A stretch of 64,000 nt of DNA from DATLZU01 sp035573855 (GTDB taxonomy: Bacteria; Nitrospirota; Nitrospiria; Nitrospirales; Nitrospiraceae). The number at the start of each line of letters is the position of its first letter. Position 1 is the first letter of the stretch. Below are positions 53,348 through 61,145 of this stretch, piece by piece. The notes below the pieces were generated by a model, which worked only from the letters and a program-made list of their open reading frames with translations, was not told where the DNA came from and did not search any database. A program made the translations under genes and the position numbers. The stretch is taken from the NCBI GenBank assembly GCA_035573855.1, contig DATLZU010000011.1, forward strand, positions 62,001 through 126,000, written 5' to 3'.

Positions 53348-53348
53348 C

Positions 53349-53381
53349 AGCCCACGCGCTCCTTTCATCAAACCGTGGGCT
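53349..53381 (-). promoter_or_regulatory. Inverted repeat presenting the SD of the TonB receptor gene
   Basis: AGCCCACG and CGTGGGCT are perfect 8-bp arms separated by 17 bases. Read on the minus strand the loop contains AAAGGAG, and the second arm ends one base before the ATG. It could be an mRNA hairpin, or a NikR-like operator with 7-8 bp half-sites. Both readings are inferences. Confidence 0.5.
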
Positions 53382-53474
53382 CGATGACGCCCACGACGAT
53401 CGTGAACGGCCGTTATCTCGGCCGGCTCAGACCCTCGTGGCCTGGCTGTTCAGGGTGCAAAATGGAGATTCCGT

Positions 53475-53900
53475 TCAGATGCTTGCGGCAGCCCTCAGCA
53501 CGGTTTGCACTCGGTCAATGGCATAATGGATCAGCTTCTCGAGTGTGAAGGCGTCCGTACCGACGACCTCGACCTTGCAGCCATTGACCGGGAGCAGCAG
53601 CTTCCTGGCCGTGGCGCGAAGAATCGCCTCGGCAATACCGGGGGTGATTTCCCCCAACATCGATCCGGGCAACACGACGTTCAGCGACGCCACAATCACA
53701 CTAACCGCCGGAACAGTCCGCGCGATCGCACCCTCTCCGACATCGACTCGGCAACCTCCGGCGTGTCGCATCGCCGCTGCCGCAGCGCGATTCGTCGCCA
53801 GAGCGACGAGTTCATGTTCGCGACCGATGCGAGGTAGCAATCCCAGGATCAGCCGCCGACCGAGTCCGCCGCCACGCCCGTCAATCACGCATACGCGCAT
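53475..53900 (-). CDS. DUF3842-family protein
   Basis: The 141-residue product matches the small DUF3842 family. It starts MRVCVIDGRGGGLGRRLILG (a Rossmann-like glycine loop), has LVALATNRAAAAAMRHAGG and ends KVEVVGTDAFTLEKLIHYAI. The function is unknown, though a nucleotide-binding fold is suggested. It starts 3 bp after the nikR stop, so it is cotranscribed with nikR and probably with the TonB receptor. Confidence 0.85.
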   Translation of the reverse strand: MRVCVIDGRGGGLGRRLILGLLPRIGREHELVALATNRAAAAAMRHAGGCRVDVGEGAIARTVPAVSVIVASLNVVLPGSMLGEITPGIAEAILRATARKLLLPVNGCKVEVVGTDAFTLEKLIHYAIDRVQTVLRAAASI

Positions 53901-53903
53901 GGC

Positions 53904-54320
53904 TCAGCTCAGTCCTTTGCCAGTCGTCGTCATGGTCAGTTTCCCGTGCTTCACGCCCTTGACGCTGACCAGCGCATCGGAGACCTTCTTGATCTCGGAC
54001 CCCTTCCCTTTCACCACCAGCACTTCCAGACAGTGATCGTGATCCAGGTGCACGTGCATGCCGGAGAGGATGAGCTTTTGGTACCGGTGCTGGATGTCGG
54101 TGAGTTTCCTGGTGAGATCGCGCACGTGGTGGTCGTACACGAACGTGACCGTGCCAACGGTCTCTTTATCCTCATCCCACTCCTGCCCGACTAAGTGATC
54201 CCGAATCAGATCCCGCAACGCCTCCGACCGGTTCGTATATTTCCGCCGTTGAATCAACCTATCAAAGTCATCCAGCAAATGATGATCCAACGACACTCCG
54301 AACCGGACAAGCTTCTTCAT
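53904..54320 (-). CDS. nikR: Nickel-responsive regulator NikR
   Basis: NikR is a ribbon-helix-helix repressor with a C-terminal ACT domain that binds Ni(II) and represses nickel uptake genes. The 138-residue protein starts MKKLVRFGVSLDHHLLDDFD, with RSEALRDLIRDHL as the RHH helix. The high-affinity nickel ligands are all present: H78, H89, H91 and C97 (in SGMHVHLDHDHCLEV), matching E. coli H76/H87/H89/C95. Overlapping palindromes immediately upstream of the gene suggest autoregulation. It probably controls the TonB receptor downstream. Confidence 0.95.
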   Translation of the reverse strand: MKKLVRFGVSLDHHLLDDFDRLIQRRKYTNRSEALRDLIRDHLVGQEWDEDKETVGTVTFVYDHHVRDLTRKLTDIQHRYQKLILSGMHVHLDHDHCLEVLVVKGKGSEIKKVSDALVSVKGVKHGKLTMTTTGKGLS

Positions 54321-54325
54321 GACAG

Positions 54326-54361
54326 GCACTTATAAGTGCTACGAATGATCAATTCGTGGCA
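54326..54361. promoter_or_regulatory. Overlapping palindromic operators upstream of nikR
   Basis: GCACTTATAAGTGC (54326-54339) is a perfect 14-bp palindrome that includes a -10-like TATAAG on the minus strand. Partly overlapping it, TGCTACGAAT (54337-54346) and ATTCGTGGCA (54352-54361) form 10-bp arms with one mismatch and a 5-base spacer. Either could be the binding site for NikR or another repressor. Confidence 0.6.
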
Positions 54362-54811
54362 CGCACTTTAGCCGGTATGAAAAGGGATGTCAACGGGCTT
54401 TCTGACGGACCAGAACCAGGTTGAACGCTTTGCGTTACAGCAAAGCCTACGACAAGAAAGGCTCAAACTGTACGCTGCACAGCTAGCGATGAGTTTTGGG
54501 ATCTTCCGGTTTATGTGCGGGCACACAGTAACTCTCCTCGCTTGAGGATGGCTGCTCTTTCTGAGCGGGGGCTGGGTCGGCCTGCATTGCGCGCACCGCA
54601 GTTGCCCGCTAGGTCGCGGCTCCCGCGCCGCGGCGATTCGCGACGTAGACCGACCCAGGCCCTTGGTTGGACCTACATGAGTGCTCGAAGAGCGCCTTTC
54701 TGTTGTGCAGGAAGTCTGAGGAAGGGATAGCACCATAAAGTTAAGTATGGAACGCCGCTCAAAGAGACACTTGACATTCAGTTCAGGCAAGCGGACGGCG
54801 TAGAAGAAAGC
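54362..54811. other. Non-coding stretch containing a dispersed repeat
   Basis: About 450 bp lie between the nikR operator and the riboswitch. No gene is supported. The longest minus-strand frame is Ser/Arg/Pro rich with no family features. The stretch 54574-54677 is a ~104-bp repeat whose inverted copy lies at 56615-56718. Confidence 0.5.
54574..54677 (-). repeat. Dispersed ~104-bp repeat, copy 1 (inverted)
   Basis: Read on the minus strand it contains GTAGGTCCAACC, then GGGTCGGTCTACGTCGCGAA and CGGGCAACTGCGGTGCGCGC. These align throughout with copy 2 at roughly three-quarters identity by eye. It marks the left edge of the island. Confidence 0.65.
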
Positions 54812-54813
54812 AT

Positions 54814-54930
54814 CGTTTATCCAGAGAGGCGCAGAGGGATCTGGCCCGATGAAGCGCCCGGCAACCTGGTGAAGCCGCCAAGGTGCCAACGCCAGCCCGG
54901 TGACGGGGACGATAGGGCTCAGGCCGAGCA
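54814..54930 (+). ncRNA. S-box (SAM-I-like) riboswitch
   Basis: The leader carries the conserved S-box core in order: TTTATCCAGAGAGGCGCAGA, then GGGATCTGGCCCGATGAAGC, CCCGGCAACCTG, AAGGTGCCAACGCCAGC and a closing GACGATAGGG. The first and last elements can form helix P1 (TATC with GATA). S-box RNAs bind S-adenosylmethionine and turn transcription off. An intrinsic terminator follows at once. The next gene is a broken orphan with no visible methionine role. Confidence 0.85.
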
Positions 54931-54943
54931 ACCAACGGCACGA

Positions 54944-54973
54944 GGCCCCTCGCTCCGAGGGGGTTTTTGTTTT
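54944..54973 (+). terminator. Riboswitch-linked intrinsic terminator
   Basis: Stem CCCCTCG with CGAGGGG and a CTC loop (54946-54962) is followed by TTTTTGTTTT. It is placed as the expression platform of the S-box RNA, ahead of the AAGGAGG ribosome site at about 55036. Confidence 0.88.
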
Positions 54974-55046
54974 CCTTCCCTCGCTTCATTCGGGCACGGC
55001 TGCCGGGTCCCTCCTCTCAAAGAATAAGAATAATAAGGAGGGGACT

Positions 55047-55826
55047 ATGGCAATGACGAAGGACTTCTCCGACAACCTTTCCGGTTTTCCTCTCACGATC
55101 GCCTACCAAACGCCGGCGGAGTTTTGGGCTCTGGGTTGATAAGCCAGATAGGATGCTTGAACTGCTCCAGCACGCGCTGGACGCGGCTCTGTGCCCCGCC
55201 TCCCTAGCGAATCAACTCCGTCGTTTCGCGGTTTGGTGCGCACGATCCGCATGTCATCTAAATACGGCTGAGCCTTGCAAGGTTGCTCTGGAAACAGCAG
55301 AGCGTTTCCTTGCGGGGAAGGCAACCCCGGAGCAACTAGACCGATGCTGGAGCGAGAGTCACATGCCACAGCTCCAGCCGGATCGGTCTGATTGGCACAC
55401 CAATGTCCGAACGCCGCAGCCGCGATCGCGCGCGCCCACTCGGCTATCCCAAGCCCAGCTGCTGCTGCCCAATGGGCAGCCTATTACGCCGCGACGGCGC
55501 AAGTCTGGGATCGCGTGAAGGTGCCGGAGGAATTCCGTTATCGGTCGGTGACGTTTGATTTGCATGGGGCTTGTGAGATTCAGGAGGCAGCCGTACAAGC
55601 AAATCCCAATCTGTACTCGGCTGCAGAGCATCAGGTACGGAGTGAGATAGAGGCTGCCCAAGCTCAGGAACTGAGACGCTTGATACCAAATCCGTTCGTC
55701 GAATTGACATGGGCGAGGTTGGTCGTAGCCACGGATCCAGGGCGGCACAGCGACGGAGGCGACATCAATGAAGAGTTGGGAAAAGAGACCGTCTCCCGCC
55801 CTTGTCCTTGGTATAGGAGAGGGTAG
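55047..55826 (+). pseudogene. Frameshifted orphan gene downstream of the SAM riboswitch
   Basis: A strong SD (AAGGAGGGG) precedes an ATG whose frame gives MAMTKDFSDNLSGFPLTIAY through TPAEFWALG and stops at 55139. The apparent continuation lies one frame over, from about 55132: DKPDRMLELLQHAL, LRRFAVWCARSACHLNTAE and ETAERFLAGKATPEQLDRCW. Near 55390 it returns to the first frame: AAAAQWAAYYAATAQVWDR, EAAQAQELRRLIPNPF, to 55826. The blocks resemble, from memory, a helical family of Gemmata-like planctomycetes (pattern ML-FL, LRxFACxCCR-WHL, LLRDIFGNPF). That is a weak, unverified link. Two compensating indels mean either decay or assembly error. Confidence 0.5.
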
Positions 55827-55850
55827 ACAGCGGAACCCGGCGATCGGATT

Positions 55851-56228
55851 GTGTACGGCTGCGTGGATAATGGCTTGGTCTTCATCTCGGTAACACAGGC
55901 TGAACGGCTCGCAGGAATCTACGCGGCGTTAGGGTCTGCTCGCACGTGGGGTGAATTCAGGAAGATCCTTCCCAACAGGGTCTACTCAGAGATCATAAAC
56001 ATCCTGATCGAGAATGGACGAGGGTTCGACGAATTCTACTCCGATTGGATTGATGAGCATCCCGAAGGCACAAGGGAAGAGGCGTTTCGCGAGTATCAGG
56101 GGCTTCCGTTCCGTGAGCGGTTGCCGGACGAACGGGACCCTTTTGACAGCGCTGACATTCCGGGGTTCTGCGATGGCGACTGGCCGGATTGGCCCCAGCA
56201 GGAAATGCTGAACCGGTACCGACAGTGA
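55851..56228 (+). CDS. Hypothetical acidic protein
   Basis: This is a 125-residue soluble acidic product from a GTG start (MYGCVDNGLVFISVTQAERL) with no recognised domain. Helical, charged segments include RTWGEFRKILPNRVYSEIIN and FDEFYSDWIDEHPEGTREEA. The C-terminus is Asp/Trp/Pro rich. Codon usage fits a real gene better than its neighbours. It lies inside the repeat-bracketed island, 24 bp after the broken gene. Confidence 0.55.
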   Translation: MYGCVDNGLVFISVTQAERLAGIYAALGSARTWGEFRKILPNRVYSEIINILIENGRGFDEFYSDWIDEHPEGTREEAFREYQGLPFRERLPDERDPFDSADIPGFCDGDWPDWPQQEMLNRYRQ

Positions 56229-56240
56229 TTCAGAAGACCT

Positions 56241-56393
56241 ATGGCCAGCGCCTGGACTCCACGTTTAACGTGGCCATTCCTCACCTTTCGAACCGAGGAC
56301 GAGAAGGCCATCGTCGAAACGTTCACCGAATTGGGCTATCGATGTCGGAGGGATGACCACTTCGTCAGACGAGCTTGCGATCACAACGGCTGA
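56241..56393 (+). CDS. Small hypothetical protein
   Basis: This is a 50-residue frame starting MASAWTPRLTWPFLTFRTED and ending RRDDHFVRRACDHNG. It begins 12 bp after the preceding stop. The mix of aromatic and charged residues (EDEKAIVETFTELGYRCRRD) looks protein-like. No family is recognised. Confidence 0.4.
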   Translation: MASAWTPRLTWPFLTFRTEDEKAIVETFTELGYRCRRDDHFVRRACDHNG

Positions 56394-56519
56394 TTGCCGG
56401 CCCAACAGATGTTCGGTCAGCCAGTCTGATGCGGCTTACGGAGCTCGGAGTGAAAATTGGCGCTGGAGTGACCATCGAAGTAGTCTTCTTGATCGTGCAA
56501 CCCGACAAGGAGAGTAATT

Positions 56520-56936
56520 ATGGACCAGTCTTTGACACTCTTGGTCGTTCTCAGAACTATCGCAGTGGGAGCTTTCTTGACAGGTCTTTTAATTCGGGCT
56601 TCTCCGGAAATTGTGTGGGTCCAACCTGGGGCCGGGTCGGGCGACGTCGCGAATCGCGGAGGTGCAGGCATCGCGACTGGGCGGGCAGCGACGGTGCACG
56701 AAGCGCAAGCCGAGGACTGTTCGCCGCTGGGTTCGCGCCGGGACCCGTTGCAGCTTCGCTTGCAACGGGTGGAGGGACACCAGCAAGTTCCGCAGACCAG
56801 GAGAGGCCCGCTTCGTGCGGTCGCGCCGGAGCGTCTGAGCAGCGCAGGCCGGCCCGCCCCCTGTCAGAAACAGCAGATGCCACGAACCCCTGGTGACAAC
56901 GGTGTACCCACACCGAATCCGGAAAAGCCTGGATAA
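56520..56936 (+). CDS. Hypothetical small membrane-anchored protein overlapping a repeat
   Basis: GGAGAG precedes an ATG, and the product opens MDQSLTLLVVLRTIAVGAFL, a plausible membrane anchor or signal. The remaining part, from about residue 33, is encoded by the dispersed repeat at 56615-56718 and becomes Gln/Arg/Pro rich without domain features. Probably only the first ~30 codons derive from a gene, which the repeat insertion has altered. Confidence 0.35.
   Translation: MDQSLTLLVVLRTIAVGAFLTGLLIRASPEIVWVQPGAGSGDVANRGGAGIATGRAATVHEAQAEDCSPLGSRRDPLQLRLQRVEGHQQVPQTRRGPLRAVAPERLSSAGRPAPCQKQQMPRTPGDNGVPTPNPEKPG
56615..56718 (+). repeat. Dispersed ~104-bp repeat, copy 2
   Basis: It begins GTGGGTCCAACCTGGGGCCG and continues GACGTCGCGAATCGCGGAGG, then GGCGGGCAGCGACGGTGCAC. 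It is the inverted counterpart of 54574-54677 and marks the right edge of the island. Confidence 0.65.
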
Positions 56937-56992
56937 TGCGTTCTTGTGTGCGCGTTCTGCGAGCACAGGAGGCTGCCTGGCCACCCATGCCC

Positions 56993-58444
56993 TCATTCCC
57001 CTTGGATCGGCACATACAGCACCGTCCCCTGGCGGTTGACGAGGAGGAGAGTCACGTCGGTGGGCTTGATCGGCTCGGCGAGTCTTTGAAACGTGGCGAA
57101 GTTGGGGAGCGGTTGTCGGTTCAGCTCGAGGAGCACGTCACCGGGCATCAGGCCGGACGCCTCCGCCAGGCTGCCTTCTTCAACGTCGGTCACGACCACG
57201 CCCGAATTCACGGTCAACCCCATCTGCCGCGCCAACGCGGGCGTGACTTCGTCAACGAGCACCCCGGACAGCGGATGCACCATGGTTTCCGCGGGCGTCG
57301 TGGGTTGAGCACGGCGCACGCGCTCGCGCGGCGCCTCCTGAATGATCAGTTCTGTCTGTGCCAGCTTGCCGTCACGGATGACATCTAACCGATGCTTGCT
57401 CCCGATCGGCGCCGCAGCGATCAAGTTGCGCAGGTGGCCGCTATCCATCACGTCCTTGCCGTCGAAGCGCACCACCACATCGCCCCGGCGCAGGCCGGCC
57501 TTCTCCGCCGAACCTTTGGCCATCAAATCGGTGATGATGGCCCCCTTCACGTCCGGCAGCTTGAAAATCTTGCCCAGCAGTGGCGTCACATCCTGGGTGG
57601 AGGCACCGAGGAAGCCCCGGACGACGCGGCCGGTCTTGAGCAGGCTCTGCATCGCCGCCCGCGCCATGTTGCTCGGAATGGCGAACCCCACGCCTACGCT
57701 GCCGCCGGTCGGACTGGCGATGGCCGTGTTAATACCCACCAACTCGCCATGGATGTTGACCAGCGCGCCGCCCGAGTTGCCCGGATTGATCGGCGCATCG
57801 GTTTGGATGAAATCTTCGTAGTCGGCCACACCGACATCCGCCCGGCCCACCGCGCTCACGATCCCGAACGTTACCGTGCGGCTTAACCCCAATGGATTGC
57901 CGATGGCGAGCACGAAGTCTCCTACGGCCAGGGTGCCCGAATCGCCCCACGGCACTGTCGGCAAATTCGTCCCGCTGATCTTGACCACCGCCACATCGGT
58001 CTTCGGATCAGTGGCGACGACACGGCCCTTGAATTGCCGTCGATCGGCCAGGATCACTTCGACGTCCACGGCGTCCGCCACCACGTGGTTATTGGTGATG
58101 ATGTACCCGTCGGGCGAGACGATCACGCCGGACCCCTGCCCGTACTGCCGACGCGACGGCGGTTCGCGAAAGAGTCCGAATGGCAGACCTTCGTCGCTGA
58201 AGGCTTGATCACGCACGACGACCGTGGAGGCAATGCTCACGACGGCCGGGATAACCTTGGCCGCCGTCGCTTTGACCTGCGCCTGCAGATCGAGGGCTCC
58301 GACGACCGGGATCAACCGCCCGGCCGCGAAGGCCTGGTGCAGCCCCGAGCCACCTCCCGCCATAAGCGCCAGCAGCGGGATACACCGCCACAGGACTCGT
58401 AGCACGGCCGCCGTGCGTTCAGAAGGCAAGGGACGGGCGCTCAT
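56993..58444 (-). CDS. HtrA/DegP-type periplasmic serine protease
   Basis: This 483-residue trypsin-like protease with two PDZ domains handles misfolded envelope proteins. It has a signal segment (LWRCIPLLALMAGGGSGLHQ). The catalytic triad is in ITNNHVVADA (His), DPKTDVAVVKI (Asp) and NPGNSGGALVN (Ser). PDZ1 starts near residue 280 (VRGFLGASTQDVT) and PDZ2 near 395 (SGVVVTDVEEGSLAEASGL). Its ATG overlaps the stop of the copper-type ATPase gene by 4 bp, so the protease is translated together with the metal exporter. Confidence 0.95.
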   Translation of the reverse strand: MSARPLPSERTAAVLRVLWRCIPLLALMAGGGSGLHQAFAAGRLIPVVGALDLQAQVKATAAKVIPAVVSIASTVVVRDQAFSDEGLPFGLFREPPSRRQYGQGSGVIVSPDGYIITNNHVVADAVDVEVILADRRQFKGRVVATDPKTDVAVVKISGTNLPTVPWGDSGTLAVGDFVLAIGNPLGLSRTVTFGIVSAVGRADVGVADYEDFIQTDAPINPGNSGGALVNIHGELVGINTAIASPTGGSVGVGFAIPSNMARAAMQSLLKTGRVVRGFLGASTQDVTPLLGKIFKLPDVKGAIITDLMAKGSAEKAGLRRGDVVVRFDGKDVMDSGHLRNLIAAAPIGSKHRLDVIRDGKLAQTELIIQEAPRERVRRAQPTTPAETMVHPLSGVLVDEVTPALARQMGLTVNSGVVVTDVEEGSLAEASGLMPGDVLLELNRQPLPNFATFQRLAEPIKPTDVTLLLVNRQGTVLYVPIQGE

Positions 58445-61098
58445 AACTCGACATGTCGCAGCCTCAACGCATTGGAGATAACCGACACGGAGCTGAAGGT
58501 CATAGCCGCGCTGGCGATCATCGGGCTGAGCAACAGCCCCCAGATCGGATAGAGCACGCCGGCGGCGATGGGTACGCCGAGCGCGTTGTACAGAAACGCA
58601 AAGACCAGATTCTGCCGGATGTTGCGCATGGTCGCGCGACTGAGCCGCCGCGCGCGGACGATCCCGCGGAGATCTCCTTTCACCAGGGTGATCCCAGCGC
58701 TCTGCATCGCCACATCCGTGCCCGTGCCCATCGCAATCCCAACATCGGCCTGGGCCAGCGCCGGCGCATCGTTGACGCCGTCGCCAGCCATCGCGACGAT
58801 GTGCCCCTCGGCCTGGAGCTGCTTCACGATCAGCCCCTTTTGATCCGGAAGCACCTCGGCCCTCACCTCATCGATGCCCAATTGCCTGGCCACCGCTTCT
58901 GCCGTGGACCGATGATCGCCGGTCACCATGATGAGCCTGAGACCCTCGGCATGCAGCAGCCTGATGGCTTCCCGCGTCGACGCCTTGATCGGATCGGCGA
59001 CGACCAGCAAGCCGGCTGACTTGCCGTCCACAGCGACGAACACGACGGTCTGCCCCTCGCGGCGCAACCGCTCCGCATCCGCTTCGAGGTCGCGCAGGTC
59101 TTCCTGCGCGAGCCCCACCTCCTGCCGCAAAAAGGGGAGCGTGCCCAAGGTGACGACCCGGCCGTCCACAGTTCCCTTCACGCCTTTCCCGGTCACGGAC
59201 CGGAACTCCTGAGCAAGTGAGAGTACCAAGCCCCTGGTTTCGGCTTCCGCGACGATGGCCGCGGCCAACGGGTGCTCGCTGCCTCGTTCGAGCCCGGCGG
59301 CCAGCCGCAGCAGATCGATCTCATGAATCCCCGGCACGGCCTTGATCGCCGTCAGTTTCGGTTTGCCCTCAGTGAGGGTACCGGTCTTGTCGAACACGAG
59401 GGTATCGACTTTTTCCAAAACCTCCAGCGCTTCCGCGTTCTTGATCAACACCCCGGCGGTCGCACCGCGTCCCGTGCCGACCATGATCGACATCGGCGTG
59501 GCTAACCCCAATGCGCAGGGGCAGGCGATGATCAGCACCGCCACGGCGTTCACCAGAGCATGGGCCAGCTTCGGCTCCGGTCCGAACAGGGCCCAGGCGA
59601 GCCCCGAGACGAGGGCGATCCCGACGACCAGCGGCACAAAATAACCGGCCACGACGTCCGCCAGCCGCTGGATCGGCGCGCGGCTGCGCTGCGCCTCGCT
59701 CACCATCCGCACAATCTGCGCCAGCAAAGTCTCCGCGCCGACCCGCTCGGCCCGCATGACGAAGGTGCCTGTACCGTTTACTGTCCCCGCTGTCACGCGA
59801 TGGCCCTTGGCTTTTTCGACGGGGATTGGCTCGCCGGTGATCATCGATTCGTCCACCGCGCTGGCGCCTTCCACCACGATACCGTCCACCGGCACTTTCT
59901 CCCCGGGGCGGACGCGCAGCCGATCCCCTGGTTTCACCTGGTCCAGCGGAACATCTTCTTCCGTCCCGTCGTCCTGAAGCCGGCGCGCGGTCTTGGGCGT
60001 CAACCCCAATAGCGCCTTGATCGCACTGGTCGTCCGGCTGCGCGCCCGTAACTCCAGCACCTGACCGAGCAGAACCAACACCGTAATGACGGCTGCCGCT
60101 TCGAAATAGACGGCGACCGAGCCGTCGGATCGGCGGAACGAGGACGGCACCAGGCCAGGGAACAGCGTCACGAACGCGCTGTAGAGGTACGCGGTACCGG
60201 TGCCCATCGCAATCAACGTGAACATGTTGAGGCTGCGATTGAGAATCGAGCGCCATCCGCGCTCGAAGAAGGGCCACCCGGCCCAGAGCACCACCGGCGT
60301 CGTCAGCAAGAACTGCAGCCAACCGAGCGTGTCGTTCGACAGGATTCGCTGAATCGGCCGCCCCGGAATCATGTCGGCCATCGCCAGGACCAACACCGCC
60401 GCCGCCGGTCCCAGACTGATCCAGAACCGGCGGGTCATGTCGGTCAGCTCGGGATTCGTTTCCTCTTCAAGCGACACTGTGCGCGGCTCCAGCGCCATCC
60501 CGCACAGCGGACAGGTTCCTGGCTCGCTCTTGACGACCTCCGGATGCATCGGACAGACGTATTCGGTCTTGGTAGCAGACAGCACGACCATCGCCGGCTC
60601 CAGGGCCATGCCGCACTTGGGACAGGGGCCCGGCTTGTCCTGATGCACTTCCGGATCCATCGGGCAGGTGTAGTCGCGGGTGAGGTTACCGGCTAATGTC
60701 AACGCATGAGACTCTGGTTTCGCGCTCGGCTTGAGGTATTTGGCTGGGTCGGCCTGAAACTTGGTCAGGCAACCCTGGCAGCAGAAATAATAGGTCTTAC
60801 CCTCGTACGCATACGAGGCGGCGGCCGTTGCAGGCTGCACGGCCATCCCGCAGACCGGATCGACTTCCCTGGACGCGCCTTGAACCGGCACGGTGGCAAC
60901 CATCACCGGCAGCGTCTTCTTCACAGACGGCGCCTCAACCACCGTCAGCGGGACGGATTTCACGTATTGCGCCGGATCGGCGCGGAAGGTCTCCAGACAC
61001 CGCCGGCTGCAGAAATAATACGTCTTGCCCCGGTATTCGTGGCTCCCCGCCGCCGCTTCGGGCTCCACCGTCATGCCGCAGATCGGATCAACGGCCAT
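58441..61098 (-). CDS. P1B-type heavy-metal (Cu) ATPase with doubled YHS and metal-binding domains
   Basis: This 885-residue exporter is of the CopA type. The N-terminus has two YHS domains (DPICGMTVEPEAAAGSHEYR and DPVCGMAVQPATAAASYAYE). Two short heavy-metal-binding modules follow (YTCPMDPEVHQDKPGPCPKC and YVCPMHPEVVKSEPGTCPLC). The core has eight spans, CPC in IIACPCALGLATP, phosphorylation site DKTGTLTEGKP, HP in SEHPLAAAIV and GDGVNDAPALAQADVGIAMG. CPC with these N-terminal modules points to Cu(I). It lies between the DsbA-like and HtrA genes on one strand. Confidence 0.93.
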   Translation of the reverse strand: MAVDPICGMTVEPEAAAGSHEYRGKTYYFCSRRCLETFRADPAQYVKSVPLTVVEAPSVKKTLPVMVATVPVQGASREVDPVCGMAVQPATAAASYAYEGKTYYFCCQGCLTKFQADPAKYLKPSAKPESHALTLAGNLTRDYTCPMDPEVHQDKPGPCPKCGMALEPAMVVLSATKTEYVCPMHPEVVKSEPGTCPLCGMALEPRTVSLEEETNPELTDMTRRFWISLGPAAAVLVLAMADMIPGRPIQRILSNDTLGWLQFLLTTPVVLWAGWPFFERGWRSILNRSLNMFTLIAMGTGTAYLYSAFVTLFPGLVPSSFRRSDGSVAVYFEAAAVITVLVLLGQVLELRARSRTTSAIKALLGLTPKTARRLQDDGTEEDVPLDQVKPGDRLRVRPGEKVPVDGIVVEGASAVDESMITGEPIPVEKAKGHRVTAGTVNGTGTFVMRAERVGAETLLAQIVRMVSEAQRSRAPIQRLADVVAGYFVPLVVGIALVSGLAWALFGPEPKLAHALVNAVAVLIIACPCALGLATPMSIMVGTGRGATAGVLIKNAEALEVLEKVDTLVFDKTGTLTEGKPKLTAIKAVPGIHEIDLLRLAAGLERGSEHPLAAAIVAEAETRGLVLSLAQEFRSVTGKGVKGTVDGRVVTLGTLPFLRQEVGLAQEDLRDLEADAERLRREGQTVVFVAVDGKSAGLLVVADPIKASTREAIRLLHAEGLRLIMVTGDHRSTAEAVARQLGIDEVRAEVLPDQKGLIVKQLQAEGHIVAMAGDGVNDAPALAQADVGIAMGTGTDVAMQSAGITLVKGDLRGIVRARRLSRATMRNIRQNLVFAFLYNALGVPIAAGVLYPIWGLLLSPMIASAAMTFSSVSVISNALRLRHVEL

Positions 61099-61145
61099 CG
61101 GTTCATCCTCTTGCCCACGATGTGTCCCATGTCACACATGACGAG

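Noticed and set aside
54368..54931. A 187-codon minus-strand open frame between nikR and the riboswitch
   Set aside because: It is Ser/Arg/Pro/Cys rich, has no SD, runs antisense through the riboswitch and terminator, and its middle is the dispersed repeat.
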